A stretch of DNA of 46,387 bases, from NCBI GenBank assembly GCA_030626025.1, contig DAOUPT010000027.1:1-46387 (forward strand), read 5' to 3'. The position numbers and the translations under genes are program-made. Below are positions 1-8,951 of this stretch, piece by piece. This DNA is from Anderseniella sp. (GTDB lineage Bacteria > Pseudomonadota > Alphaproteobacteria > Rhizobiales > Aestuariivirgaceae). Positions within the stretch are counted from its first letter, which is position 1; every line of letters starts with the position of its first letter. The notes under the pieces are model-generated. The model worked only from the letters and a program-made list of their open reading frames with translations. It ran no database searches and was not told where the DNA came from.

Positions 1-930
1 GTCGGTTCACTTGGCACCCGCGCCGAGATCGCAGCAGAGCTCATTCTGCAGGGCGGGACCGAGGATCAGAAAAACTATTGGCTGCCGAAAATTGGCGCTG
101 GCGAAGTTTTACCCACCGCCGTCTTTACCGAACCCAACACGGGTTCAGATCTGGCATCACTGCGCACTCGCGCGGTCAAGGATGGCGACACCTACAAGGT
201 GACCGGCAATAAAACCTGGATAACCCATCCGGTCCGTGCCGATCTAATGACCTTGCTGGTGCGCACCAACCCGGACGAAAAAGGCTATAAAGGCCTTTCA
301 ATGATGCTGGCTGAAAAGCCACGCGGCAATGATGACGAACCCTTTCCCGCTCAAGGCATGTCCGGCAGCGAAATTGAGGTAATCGGTTATCGCGGCATGA
401 AAGAATTTGAAATTGCATTTGATGGTTTTGAAGTTAAGGTCAAAAACCTTCTCGGCGGTGAGGAGGGCAAAGGCTTTAAACAGCTAATGCAAACCTTCGA
501 ATCAGCCCGTATTCAAACCGCCGGCAGAGCTATTGGTGTTGCCCAGAACGCTTTTGAACTTGGTCTGACCTATGCCAGCGAGCGTATCCAGTTTGGCAAG
601 CCAATCCTGTCTTTCCCGCGCATTTCAGACAAACTGGCCATGATGGCCGCTGAAATCATGGCTGCCCGCCAGCTGGTTTATTTTGCTGCCCGTGAAAAAG
701 ATGCCGGTCGGCGCTGTGATCTCGAAGCCGGTATGGCCAAGCTGCTCGCTGCCCGTGTTGCATGGTCAGCCGCTGATAATTCATTACAGATTCACGGCGG
801 CAACGGTTTTGCCCTTGAATACCAGATCAGCCGTGTTCTTGCCGATGCGCGCATCCTCAACATTTTCGAAGGAGCCGGTGAAATTCAGGCGCAAGTCATC
901 GCCAGACGTTTGCTGGATAACAGAGTTTAG
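1..930 (+). CDS. mcd: acyl-CoA dehydrogenase, (2S)-methylsuccinyl-CoA dehydrogenase-like (5' truncated by window edge)
   Basis: An open frame runs from base 1, so the N-terminus lies outside; 309 residues are visible. Seen: the middle flavin-domain signature [15 protein letters not shown], then TGNKTWITH, the C-terminal helical-domain stretch [10 protein letters not shown], and [13 protein letters not shown] followed by [13 protein letters not shown], whose Glu lies where many acyl-CoA dehydrogenases keep the catalytic base. The segment [16 protein letters not shown] and the [11 protein letters not shown] insert resemble methylsuccinyl-CoA dehydrogenase of the ethylmalonyl-CoA pathway, which oxidises (2S)-methylsuccinyl-CoA to mesaconyl-CoA using FAD. 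The family is certain; the substrate is inferred from remembered sequence and could be another branched acyl-CoA. It converges on the minus-strand deacylase only 4 bases away. Confidence 0.75.
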   Translation, partial: VGSLGTRAEIAAELILQGGTEDQKNYWLPKIGAGEVLPTAVFTEPNTGSDLASLRTRAVKDGDTYKVTGNKTWITHPVRADLMTLLVRTNPDEKGYKGLSMMLAEKPRGNDDEPFPAQGMSGSEIEVIGYRGMKEFEIAFDGFEVKVKNLLGGEEGKGFKQLMQTFESARIQTAGRAIGVAQNAFELGLTYASERIQFGKPILSFPRISDKLAMMAAEIMAARQLVYFAAREKDAGRRCDLEAGMAKLLAARVAWSAADNSLQIHGGNGFALEYQISRVLADARILNIFEGAGEIQAQVIARRLLDNRV

Positions 931-934
931 GGTT

Positions 935-1987
935 TTAACTTTCCAAAGCACCAGGTGCACGTTGCGCTGTCGTTGGGGCATCGCAGGTCATTTTATAAAG
1001 TTGATCACCGCAAGCGACAAAACGATTAGAACTCCTAGTAATAATCGTACCATCCTGCGGAGCAACAACCTCGTAAACACCATTTTCATCACCTGGGTTG
1101 GTAATGATTTTTGCCAACAATTCACCGGCCTTTACCGTGCTGTTTAAAGACTGATTAAAAAGGATTGTTCCCGAAACCGGTGAACGCACAACCTCTATGT
1201 GATCAAGCAATGTGGCTTTACCGCTCCAATCCGATTGCTCAGGTGCATCACCAGCTATTATCCCCCGCCCGGTCAAGAAATTATACAAGCCGGTTGCATC
1301 AGCTTTCGCAAGGGTTTCATCGACATCACTTTGCCCGCGTAACTCAAGCGTGGTGACAAAGCGACGACGTCCATCGGAACTTTCATCTTGCCGAAAGGCA
1401 TAAGCAACCGCCTCCTCAAATGCCGTGCTTTGGCCATCGGACAAAAACACCGAGTGTAAACCCAGCGCCCCGGCAAAATCCTTTGCATCGGGCCAGAATT
1501 CTTCACAAATGTAGGCATAGAACAGTGATTCATTATCACAATGCAGATCAACAACAATATCAGCAGCAAGCGCCATGTTTAACAACCGGTTTTTTAACTT
1601 AACTATTGCTGTTTTCGCCTCTTCCCCACTCAACAACAATTCGCGGTCCTGTAACGAAATCAGCGGAAAATCACGGTTGAAATTTGTGCCTGTAGAACTA
1701 TCAAAGCGTCCCTGCAACTGTAAAAACAATTGCTGCGCCAAACCGACAGGATTTGCTTGAGGAACAATTGTTATATCGCCCACGATTCGATTTTCCGCCT
1801 CAGCCTGACGCAACAACCCACACAGAAAATGAAGAACTGCCGGACCGGGCAACTCATCGGCATGCAAAGCACCTTGCATGTACACCTTCGGGGCCGCTTC
1901 ATTTATCCCCTTAAACCGCTTCACCGGAACCACCCAGCTTACACCCGATGTATCACCGATAATTACCAATTCATTTTCGTCCACCAT
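935..1987 (-). CDS. succinylglutamate desuccinylase/aspartoacylase-family zinc deacylase
   Basis: 350 residues. Visible zinc-site pattern of the M14 AstE/AspA family: H42-x-x-E45 in QGALHADELPG, substrate-binding TNFNRDFP near 102-109, third ligand H149 in VVDLHCDNES, and a candidate catalytic Glu215 in VTTLELRGQ. The C-terminal third (about 245-335) looks like the beta barrel of these proteins, with SPVSGTILFN and APQDGTII. Known members remove acyl groups from N-acyl amino acids or related amides; the substrate here is unknown. The ATG at 1987 is preceded by TGGAG. It is the last gene of a minus-strand run behind an FGGY kinase and a TRAP transporter, so it may act on the imported compound. 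Confidence 0.8.
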   Translation of the reverse strand: MVDENELVIIGDTSGVSWVVPVKRFKGINEAAPKVYMQGALHADELPGPAVLHFLCGLLRQAEAENRIVGDITIVPQANPVGLAQQLFLQLQGRFDSSTGTNFNRDFPLISLQDRELLLSGEEAKTAIVKLKNRLLNMALAADIVVDLHCDNESLFYAYICEEFWPDAKDFAGALGLHSVFLSDGQSTAFEEAVAYAFRQDESSDGRRRFVTTLELRGQSDVDETLAKADATGLYNFLTGRGIIAGDAPEQSDWSGKATLLDHIEVVRSPVSGTILFNQSLNSTVKAGELLAKIITNPGDENGVYEVVAPQDGTIITRSSNRFVACGDQLYKMTCDAPTTAQRAPGALES

Positions 1988-2041
1988 GTTCTCCAGACCA
2001 TCACTTGGGTTTTCATTTTACTATATCGTAAAACAGTTGGA

Positions 2042-3472
2042 TCAGCTACGCCAGCCACGCGCCCGTGTGACAGCATCAGCAAAAACGGACTTGCTTTTTT
2101 CATAAAAGTTGACTGGTTCATAAAACCTGGACAGCACTTTCTGTTCTTTGCTGTAAGTCATTGATCCTGCGGCCATCGTCGCTGTACCCATCGCCGTTAG
2201 CTCTGTCATCGATTGAACACTAATATTTTTCTGCAACACATCTGCAAGAAATTGACAGAACCAGGGATTGGCAGACATACCACCATCAATTGATATTTCA
2301 TCACCAAGAGCGACCTCTTCTGCCATCGCATCAATCACCTGACCAGCGCGCAACGCCACCCCTTCAAGGATCGCCTGCACCAGGTCTTTTGGTGAAGTAT
2401 CAAGCGACATACCAATCCACAATCCGGCTGCTGTTCCATCCCAGTAAGGACAACCCAGTCCGGTAAGGGCTGGCACAAAAGCCAGTTTTCGCTCAATCGC
2501 CGGGCGTGTTTCAAACTGATTGATTTCACTGAATGATTCAAACAACCCAAGCGATTTTGCCCAATTGAGCGCCGAGCTCGCACAGTAAACTCCGCCATCA
2601 AGGGCAAAAATCGGATCATCGCCAACCGACTGCCACGCGATCGTTGGCAGCAAACCTTTATCGGCTGCACGCAAAAGAGAATTTCCAGTCAGAGCCAAGG
2701 CAAAGGCACCCGTTCCAAATGTAATTTTTGCATCACCGGAATGACGACAACCATGACCATAAAGCGAAGCTTGTTGATCAACAACACTGGCCGTCACTGG
2801 AACGTTTTGCCCGGCAAGTTCTGCTTCTCCAAAACTTCCCATTGTCGGTTTAATTTCCGGCAGCGTTTCTATTGGAACACCAAAAAGTTCGCACAGTTCA
2901 GCATCCCATTGTCCCGTTTCCAGATTTAGTAAAGAGGTACGCGAAGCAGTGGTAATATCAGTAAAAAAATTACCGGTTAAGCGGTCAAGAAAAAATGCAT
3001 CAGTGGTGCCAAGACGTAGTTTTCCCTTGTTCAGAAGGGCTTTAGCTTCAGGTATATTTTCGATAATCCACGCCAGCTTAGACGCTGAAAAATACGTATC
3101 GAGCGGTAAACCAGCCCGGGCCATGGTCAATTCTTCGGCCCCATCTTTTTTTAACCTGGATATGACCGGCTCTGTCCGGCAATCCTGCCAGACAATCACT
3201 GGCGAAATTGCTTCACCTGTTTCGGCATTCCAGGCAAGACAGCTTTCGCCCTGATTATCAATCCCTATCGCGTCAATCTTGCCGGCAGCTGCTGCGACTT
3301 CCAGACACTCATTTATATGGGAAAGCAATTCTTCAGGATCATGTTCCACCCACCCGCTTTGTGGATAGATTTGCTTGTGTTGGCGTGTACAAACAATTTC
3401 TCCCTTACCGGTTTCGTCTAGAACAAAACCACGGGTACTCGATGTTCCCTGATCAATTGCTACGACACGCAT
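2042..3472 (-). CDS. FGGY-family carbohydrate kinase, glycerol-kinase-like
   Basis: 476 residues from the ATG at 3472; the frame extends 15 codons upstream, but MRVVAIDQGTSSTRGFV matches the usual FGGY N-terminus. FGGY kinases transfer ATP phosphate to sugars or polyols. Visible: phosphate-1 loop AIDQGTSST (5-13), VIVWQDCRT (92-100), TYFSASKLAW (127-136), VVDQQASLYGHGC (230-242), phosphate-2 loop TFGTGAFAL (251-259) and the late DGGMSANPWFCQFLAD. Compared with glycerol kinase, the motif NQRET reads NQGES (73-77), so the glycerol-contacting Arg is Gly75, while the Trp (95) and Asp-Gln (232-233) are kept. The substrate may therefore not be glycerol. It sits 141 bases downstream of dctP, across a terminator hairpin, and 54 bases before the deacylase. 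Confidence 0.8.
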   Translation of the reverse strand: MRVVAIDQGTSSTRGFVLDETGKGEIVCTRQHKQIYPQSGWVEHDPEELLSHINECLEVAAAAGKIDAIGIDNQGESCLAWNAETGEAISPVIVWQDCRTEPVISRLKKDGAEELTMARAGLPLDTYFSASKLAWIIENIPEAKALLNKGKLRLGTTDAFFLDRLTGNFFTDITTASRTSLLNLETGQWDAELCELFGVPIETLPEIKPTMGSFGEAELAGQNVPVTASVVDQQASLYGHGCRHSGDAKITFGTGAFALALTGNSLLRAADKGLLPTIAWQSVGDDPIFALDGGVYCASSALNWAKSLGLFESFSEINQFETRPAIERKLAFVPALTGLGCPYWDGTAAGLWIGMSLDTSPKDLVQAILEGVALRAGQVIDAMAEEVALGDEISIDGGMSANPWFCQFLADVLQKNISVQSMTELTAMGTATMAAGSMTYSKEQKVLSRFYEPVNFYEKSKSVFADAVTRARGWRS

Positions 3473-3558
3473 AATTTCAATGACCCGTCCATACCGCTGA
3501 ATAAAACTCCATACCACGCTGCGTTATTGACATCATTGCCAAACCATTGGGTATTAAA

Positions 3559-3588
3559 ATACCCGGACAACAACAGCTGCCCGGGTAT
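3559..3588 (-). terminator. Rho-independent terminator downstream of dctP
   Basis: ATACCCGG at 3559-3566 and CCGGGTAT at 3581-3588 form a perfect 8-bp stem. Read on the minus strand the hairpin is followed by TTTTAAT. It lies in the gap between dctP (ends 3614) and the kinase (starts 3472), where partial termination would raise the ratio of binding protein to downstream enzymes. Confidence 0.65.
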
Positions 3589-3613
3589 GTTCTTTTCGAA
3601 AGTTTACACACCG

Positions 3614-4711
3614 CTAGTAGCGGTAAGGCACACCAGCTTTTTCCATAACGGCTGAGTAATCCTTAAAGATCTGGACAACTTTTGCAGCTCTCGGACTGGC
3701 TGATGCCAATTCGTCCCAGAATGCAGCTGAATCGGCAACCACTGTATCCCATTCTGCTTTGGGAATTTCAGTCAATTCCAGTTTTTTACCTTCAACCCGC
3801 AGTTTGGCTTCACCACCCCAATACCAGACTTGGCGGTAGTAGTGAGATGAATCCATTGAGAGTTTAAACAGCTCTTGCAGATGCGGCGGAACTTTGTTCC
3901 AGCTTGCGGTATTAGCAAAGTACGAGCCACACCATGCACCTGTGACGTTGTTCAGCAAGGCATAGTTACAGGCATCGGCCCAACCAACCTCATAAGCTTC
4001 AGTAAACCCGCACCATGCAACACCATCAAGTTCACCGGTTTGCAGCGCAACTTCGATGTCATCCCAAGGCAGTGTTACAGGAACAAGGCCATAACGTGAC
4101 AGGAATTTACCAGCTGTTGGCACACCAAACACTCGCATGCCTTTCATGTCAGCAATGCTGCGAATAGGTTTTTTCGAGAAAATATGAAGCGGGTCCCAAG
4201 CACCGGCACCAAGCCATTCAACATTTTTAACTTCGCCGTAAGCCTCTGCCCAGATTTTATCGAGGCCATAGTATTTAAACAACACCGGTAGATCGAGGCT
4301 GTAACGGGTAGAAAACGGAAAATAACCACCAAACACATTAATATCAACCGGAGACTGCATGGTTGCATCATCCGATTGCACAGCATCAATGGTGCCGTTC
4401 TGCATGGCCCTGAATAATTCGTCGGTTGGGACCAGCTGATCAGCATAATACAGTTCAATTTCCATCTGACCGTGAGCAGCTTTGTTAAACGCTTCGATCT
4501 GCGGCTTGATTACATGGGCACCAAGAGGTGCACCGGAATAAGTCTGTAACCGCCATTTGATCGGGTCTGTTGCAGCATACGAATAGGGTGTCGCAAGTGG
4601 TGATGCAACAGCCGCACCAGTTACAGCGGCAACGCCACCGGCTTTTTTCAGAAAGTCACGACGCGGTAACGCGGTATCTTTGATGATTGAATTTTTTTTA
4701 TTTTTTGTCAT
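3614..4711 (-). CDS. dctP: TRAP transporter solute-binding protein (DctP family), Tat-type signal
   Basis: 365 residues from the ATG at 4711, chosen because AGGAGAGG stands just upstream; the frame extends 16 codons further without an SD. Residues 15-25 carry a twin-arginine motif (RRDFLKK) followed by an alanine-rich hydrophobic stretch and a cleavage-like site near SYAATD. The mature part has DctP features: the PTDELFRAMQNGTIDAVQ region, KGMRVFGVPTAGKF, and ALQTGELDGVAW where family members bind the substrate. It should act as the periplasmic receptor for the DctQM permease encoded upstream in the same direction. Ligands in this family are mostly organic acids, but others are known. Here the neighbouring FGGY kinase and deacylase suggest a polyol or acylated compound, which is inference. 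Confidence 0.88.
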   Translation of the reverse strand: MTKNKKNSIIKDTALPRRDFLKKAGGVAAVTGAAVASPLATPYSYAATDPIKWRLQTYSGAPLGAHVIKPQIEAFNKAAHGQMEIELYYADQLVPTDELFRAMQNGTIDAVQSDDATMQSPVDINVFGGYFPFSTRYSLDLPVLFKYYGLDKIWAEAYGEVKNVEWLGAGAWDPLHIFSKKPIRSIADMKGMRVFGVPTAGKFLSRYGLVPVTLPWDDIEVALQTGELDGVAWCGFTEAYEVGWADACNYALLNNVTGAWCGSYFANTASWNKVPPHLQELFKLSMDSSHYYRQVWYWGGEAKLRVEGKKLELTEIPKAEWDTVVADSAAFWDELASASPRAAKVVQIFKDYSAVMEKAGVPYRY

Positions 4712-4772
4712 TTTAACCTCTCCTAGTCTTTCTTTGTTATTCAGTTTCAAAAAAATCATTTTCTCTTTTTCT

Positions 4773-6095
4773 CTATTTGCCTAGTACGTACTCCGGCAGC
4801 CAGAGGGCAAGTTGAGGGAAAACGATCACAAGTATCAGCCCGAGTGTCATAATCAAAACAAAGGGTGTAACGGACCGATATATGTCATGTATTGATATCT
4901 CCTTTGGAGCCATAGCTCTCATCAAAAATAAGTTATAACCAAAAGGAGGCGTCATATAGGCGATTTGGCAGGTGATCGTATAAAGAACACCATACCAGAT
5001 GGGGTTAAAGCCAAGTGCCACAATCAATGGAACATAAAGCGGGGCAACGATCACCAGCATGGCGGTATCATCAAGGAACATACCCATCAGAATATAAGAA
5101 AGCTGCATCATAATCAGCACTTCCCACGGGCTCAAGTTCCAGTTGGTAATGAAAAGAGATTCAATAGCCTTGACTGCGCCAATACCATCAAAAACCGCAC
5201 CAAAACATAGCGCCGCCAGAATGATCCACAAGAACATACAAGAAATACCAAGGGTTTTGCGCAGGGTTTCTTCCAAAACATGGGCGTTCAACCGACCTTT
5301 GAACAGGGCCGCCAGCGTTGTTGCGGTTGCACCAACTGCAGAGCTTTCCACAAGCGAGGTTTTACCGGCCAGGAACAAACCCATCATGGTAAAGAATATA
5401 AAGAATGGAACGATACCTGCTCTTAGGACTTTGAGTTTTTCTTTAAAGGGAATATTACGTTCTTCTTCAGAGACGGTCGGGCCAAGGTGTGGTTGCATTT
5501 TGCAACGCACGTAAATGTAAATGATAAACAGCGCCGCCATCATCAAACCTGGGATAGCACCGGCCAGCCACAATTTGGAAACCGGCTGACGTGCAATCAT
5601 GCCATAAAGCACCAGAACGACGCTCGGCGGCACCAGAATACCTAACGAGGAACCGGCCTGGACCACCCCCGTGATCATGACTTTGTCATACCCCCGTTTG
5701 AGCATTTCGGGCAAGGCAACACTGGCCCCAATAGCCATGCCGGCAACGGATAAACCGTTCATGGCTGAAATAACCACCATCAAGCCGATAGTGCCAATCG
5801 CCAGCCCACCCTTAACGCCGCCAAACCAGACATGAAACATTGAATACAAGTCGTCGGCAATTTTTGATTCCGACATCATGTAGCCCATGAAAATAAACAT
5901 CGGCAGGGTTAAAAGAGGATACCAGTTAAATAGTTTGAAGGCTGCATTGAAGGGCATTTCAATCGCCCCATTGCCATAAAGCATCAGGGCGGCAGCGGCT
6001 GAGACAAACCCGATTGCAGCAAAAACCCGTTGACCGGTTAACAACATCAGCAGCATTGATGTGAACATCAATATAGCAATGGCTTCATAACTCAT
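4773..6095 (-). CDS. dctM: TRAP transporter large permease subunit (DctM)
   Basis: 440 residues, strongly hydrophobic with about 12 predicted membrane segments, the usual length for DctM. Diagnostic stretches are SAMNGLSVAGMAIGASVALPEMLKRGYD, represented by NGLSVAGMAIG, then GSSLGILVPPSVVLVLYG and the late TPPFGYNLFLMRA. It carries the solute through the inner membrane, powered by a sodium or proton gradient. Its ATG shares one base with the dctQ stop (TAATG), so the two are probably translationally coupled, and dctP follows 61 bases downstream. Confidence 0.92.
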   Translation of the reverse strand: MSYEAIAILMFTSMLLMLLTGQRVFAAIGFVSAAAALMLYGNGAIEMPFNAAFKLFNWYPLLTLPMFIFMGYMMSESKIADDLYSMFHVWFGGVKGGLAIGTIGLMVVISAMNGLSVAGMAIGASVALPEMLKRGYDKVMITGVVQAGSSLGILVPPSVVLVLYGMIARQPVSKLWLAGAIPGLMMAALFIIYIYVRCKMQPHLGPTVSEEERNIPFKEKLKVLRAGIVPFFIFFTMMGLFLAGKTSLVESSAVGATATTLAALFKGRLNAHVLEETLRKTLGISCMFLWIILAALCFGAVFDGIGAVKAIESLFITNWNLSPWEVLIMMQLSYILMGMFLDDTAMLVIVAPLYVPLIVALGFNPIWYGVLYTITCQIAYMTPPFGYNLFLMRAMAPKEISIHDIYRSVTPFVLIMTLGLILVIVFPQLALWLPEYVLGK

Positions 6096-6637
6096 TAGAT
6101 CGACATCCCCGCGCTAACTGGCTTTACGTCCAGCTTTTTTCCGCTGGCTTTTGCATAATCCTTGAACATCATGGAAAATGCCTGCAGCAACATTAAAATG
6201 ATGCCACCAACCATAATAAGTTTGATCGGGATCATAGAGGGGTTCCACATGGAGAATTTGCGTTGCCCGGTTTCGATGGCGTAAATCGTTGAAGAGATCG
6301 AGCCAAACAGCAAAACACACAGATAAAAAACCATAAAACCGCTGGTAAACACATCGATCTTCGCTTTGGTTTTTTCTGAATAGCGTGAATATATCAGGTC
6401 CATACGAACATGGTCGTCCATCTGCATGGAATAGGCACCCCCGACAATATAGTAACCAGCCAGTAAAAACTGGGCCATTTCCACACACCATGACAAGGGA
6501 ATGTTTAAAAAATTTCGGGTAAAAGCATTCAAAAGCATAACGGCGATCATCACCACCACTGAATACATTGCCAATCGGCCAAATTTCTCGCTGAGATAGT
6601 CTACGTATTTAACGTAAAGGGTTATTGCTTTCGGCAC
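6095..6637 (-). CDS. dctQ: TRAP transporter small permease subunit (DctQ)
   Basis: 180 residues from a GTG at 6637 preceded by GGGGAG at 9-base spacing; a second GTG in frame at 6673 has only a weak SD, so the start is uncertain by 12 codons. Four hydrophobic segments are visible, around MYSVVVMIAVMLLNAF, QFLLAGYYIVGGAYSM, VFYLCVLLFGS and LIMVGGIILMLLQAF. PLSWCVEMAQFLLAG and DDHVRMDLIYSRYS fit the DctQ pattern, including the EW/E..Q motif region. DctQ pairs with DctM in the inner membrane. It is the first gene of the minus-strand cluster; a promoter should lie in 6638-6817, but none was convincing. Confidence 0.85.
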   Translation of the reverse strand: MPKAITLYVKYVDYLSEKFGRLAMYSVVVMIAVMLLNAFTRNFLNIPLSWCVEMAQFLLAGYYIVGGAYSMQMDDHVRMDLIYSRYSEKTKAKIDVFTSGFMVFYLCVLLFGSISSTIYAIETGQRKFSMWNPSMIPIKLIMVGGIILMLLQAFSMMFKDYAKASGKKLDVKPVSAGMSI

Positions 6638-6817
6638 GCCTGTTTTCTCTCCCCAATTGACCTGTATCCACACTCTACTTTTGAAGCCACTGTCTTGTTG
6701 CAGTGCTCTATGTGGACAAACCGAACGTTGTCGGTGATTTACCGCATTCCAATTCTGGTGCGTGACTGCGATGATATTTAACTATTTCTGCAGGGTCAAT
6801 GAAAAAATTATTACGGC

Positions 6818-8659
6818 CTATTGGGGTTTTGAAATTTTGATTTCAGACATGAAAAGCTCTCCAAACTGATCAAGTTTAGCTTGTCCCACGCCATGAACCT
6901 GAGAAAACTCGTCTACACTCGCGGGCTGTTTTTGCGCCATATCGCGCAAGGATTTATCGTGGAATATGACATAAGCTGGCACGTTACGTTCCCCTGCAAT
7001 CTTGCCACGCAGACGTTTGAGTCGTTCATAAATTTCAGCCTCGCCTTCGTCCAGATCAATATCCGGCTGCCTGGCCTTGCGCACCAGTGGATCATTTTTC
7101 AGTTTTCCAACAACCGGTCGAAATGAAAAGCTTTCCTCACCCTTTAACAACAAACCACCACTTGCCGTCACCGAAAGGCCACCAAATTCAGCAACATCAA
7201 GATGAGCGAACCCGGCAGCAACCAGTTGCCGCAAAATACTGCGCCACTGGTTTTTATCATGGTCTTTTCCAACACCCCATGTAGGCAATTGATCATGCCG
7301 CAACTGGCGAAGTCGTGCCGTATTGGCCCCCACCAGAATATCAATGATATGTGCCGGGCCAAACCGTTGACCGGTGCGCACCATAGCCGAAAGCGCCATC
7401 TGGCCTTCCCGGGTCCCCTCGGACAACTCAACCGGGTTCAGACAGACGTCGCAATTATTGCAGGGTTCGCAGGTGTCAGAAAAGTACGTCAGCAAGGCCT
7501 GACGCCGACAGGTCGGGGCTTCGCAATAAGCAATCAATGTATCGAGACGCTTGTGCGCCCGTCTCTTTTCCGTATCCGAACTTGCATCCTGTTCAATAAA
7601 CTGCCGCCGCATCCTGATATCATCAAGTCCGTAAAGCATATAGGCATCAGCCGGATCTCCATCACGCCCGGCCCGCCCAATTTCCTGATAATAGGCTTCC
7701 ATTGAAGCAGGCATATCGGTGTGAAAAACAAAGCGGACATCAGGCTTGTCGATCCCCATGCCAAAAGCCACCGTAGCCGTCATGATGATACCGGATTCTT
7801 TAACAAATCGCCGTTGATTGTTTTCCCGAACCTCTTTTGCCATTCCGGCATGATAGGCAAGAGCATTAAAACCTTCATCAATCAAAAATGCTGCCGCCTC
7901 TTCAGTTTTCTTGCGTGACAAACAATAAACAATACCGCTTTGCCCCTGACGGTTTTGCACAAATGCTTTTAATTGCCGTTTCCAACCCGCCTTGGGCTCA
8001 ACACTCAACGAAATATTCGGACGATCAAAACCAGACACAAAAACTTCGACATCACCATCAAAGAGCTTTGTGACGATGTCTTTGCGGGTCGCATCATCAG
8101 CACTGGCAGTAAGGGCTGCAATTGGCACTTTAGGAAAATGGGCTTTCAGTCCCATCAGCATTTCATATTCCGGTCGAAAAGACGGCCCCCATTGCGAAAT
8201 ACAGTGAGCCTCATCAATTGCAATCATTTTGACATCAAGCGATTGCATGGTTTCAAGAGTGCCGCTGTTCATTAACCGCTCTGGTGCCATATAAAGCAAG
8301 CGAGTTTTCCCACTTCTGATCCTTTCCCAGGTTGCGGTTATTTCGTCCATCGAACGGGTTGAATTAAGTGTATCGGCTTCAACGCCAAGCACTTGCAGAG
8401 CACTAATCTGATCCTGCATCAAGGCAATGAGCGGAGATACCACAATGGTCAAACCAGTGCCCAGCAAAGCTGGCACCTGAAAAATCATCGACTTGCCGGC
8501 CCCCGTCGGCATGACACAAAAAACATTTTTGCCATCCAGCAAAGCTCGTATGGGCTCTTCCTGACCGGGCCGAAACGTTTCAAAACCAAACGTCTCTTTT
8601 AAAACAGCATGCAATATTTCTGATCCCAATTTAACCTGCGATGGAGTATCACTGATCAA
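6818..8659 (-). CDS. recQ: ATP-dependent DNA helicase RecQ
   Basis: 613 residues. A 3'-to-5' superfamily 2 helicase of recombination repair. Seen in order: FRPGQEEPI (motif 0), Walker A MPTGAGKSM (50-58), IDEAHCISQWG (148-158), TATVAFGMGIDKPDVRF, and the helicase motif VI region YYQEIGRAGRDG. Next is a four-cysteine zinc site (C-x-x-x-C ... CEPCNNCDVC), a winged-helix region, and a C-terminal HRDC domain ending at FGELFMSEI. The start is a TTG at 8659 with AAGG four bases upstream; no in-frame ATG occurs before Met50, which lies in Walker A. It stands alone, transcribed away from hemF; 8660-8951 holds no recognisable gene. Confidence 0.95.
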   Translation of the reverse strand: MISDTPSQVKLGSEILHAVLKETFGFETFRPGQEEPIRALLDGKNVFCVMPTGAGKSMIFQVPALLGTGLTIVVSPLIALMQDQISALQVLGVEADTLNSTRSMDEITATWERIRSGKTRLLYMAPERLMNSGTLETMQSLDVKMIAIDEAHCISQWGPSFRPEYEMLMGLKAHFPKVPIAALTASADDATRKDIVTKLFDGDVEVFVSGFDRPNISLSVEPKAGWKRQLKAFVQNRQGQSGIVYCLSRKKTEEAAAFLIDEGFNALAYHAGMAKEVRENNQRRFVKESGIIMTATVAFGMGIDKPDVRFVFHTDMPASMEAYYQEIGRAGRDGDPADAYMLYGLDDIRMRRQFIEQDASSDTEKRRAHKRLDTLIAYCEAPTCRRQALLTYFSDTCEPCNNCDVCLNPVELSEGTREGQMALSAMVRTGQRFGPAHIIDILVGANTARLRQLRHDQLPTWGVGKDHDKNQWRSILRQLVAAGFAHLDVAEFGGLSVTASGGLLLKGEESFSFRPVVGKLKNDPLVRKARQPDIDLDEGEAEIYERLKRLRGKIAGERNVPAYVIFHDKSLRDMAQKQPASVDEFSQVHGVGQAKLDQFGELFMSEIKISKPQ

Positions 8660-8951
8660 TAACCTTTTTCATTACATCATCAACAAATTTAACAATTCAG
8701 AACACCCCGCGAAGCCAAATGCAAGAATTGGTAACCCCGTTTTCAAAACTATGCTCAGCGTATAGGAAAATGTTTCGGGCTATATCCAAGACATAAAAGC
8801 GCCCCATGCAGTAAGCGCCATTCTCACGATGCCCGGTAAACTCTCGTCTCAACCGCACGAAAATAGAAAACATCTTTAATATTTCTCTGCCTTCATGGCA
8901 AAGTGGTGTATCCAGCTATGTAACTAATTTACTTAAAACCAGCAGGACCAA

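Noticed and set aside
6688-6705. CACTG ... CAGTG inverted repeat upstream of the TRAP genes as an operator
   Set aside because: Five-base arms are too short to stand out, and there is no regulator gene adjacent.
8700-8714. GAAC-N7-GAAG upstream of recQ, near the alphaproteobacterial LexA box GAAC-N7-GAAC
   Set aside because: One of eight key bases differs, and such a short pattern is expected by chance; no other SOS gene is nearby.
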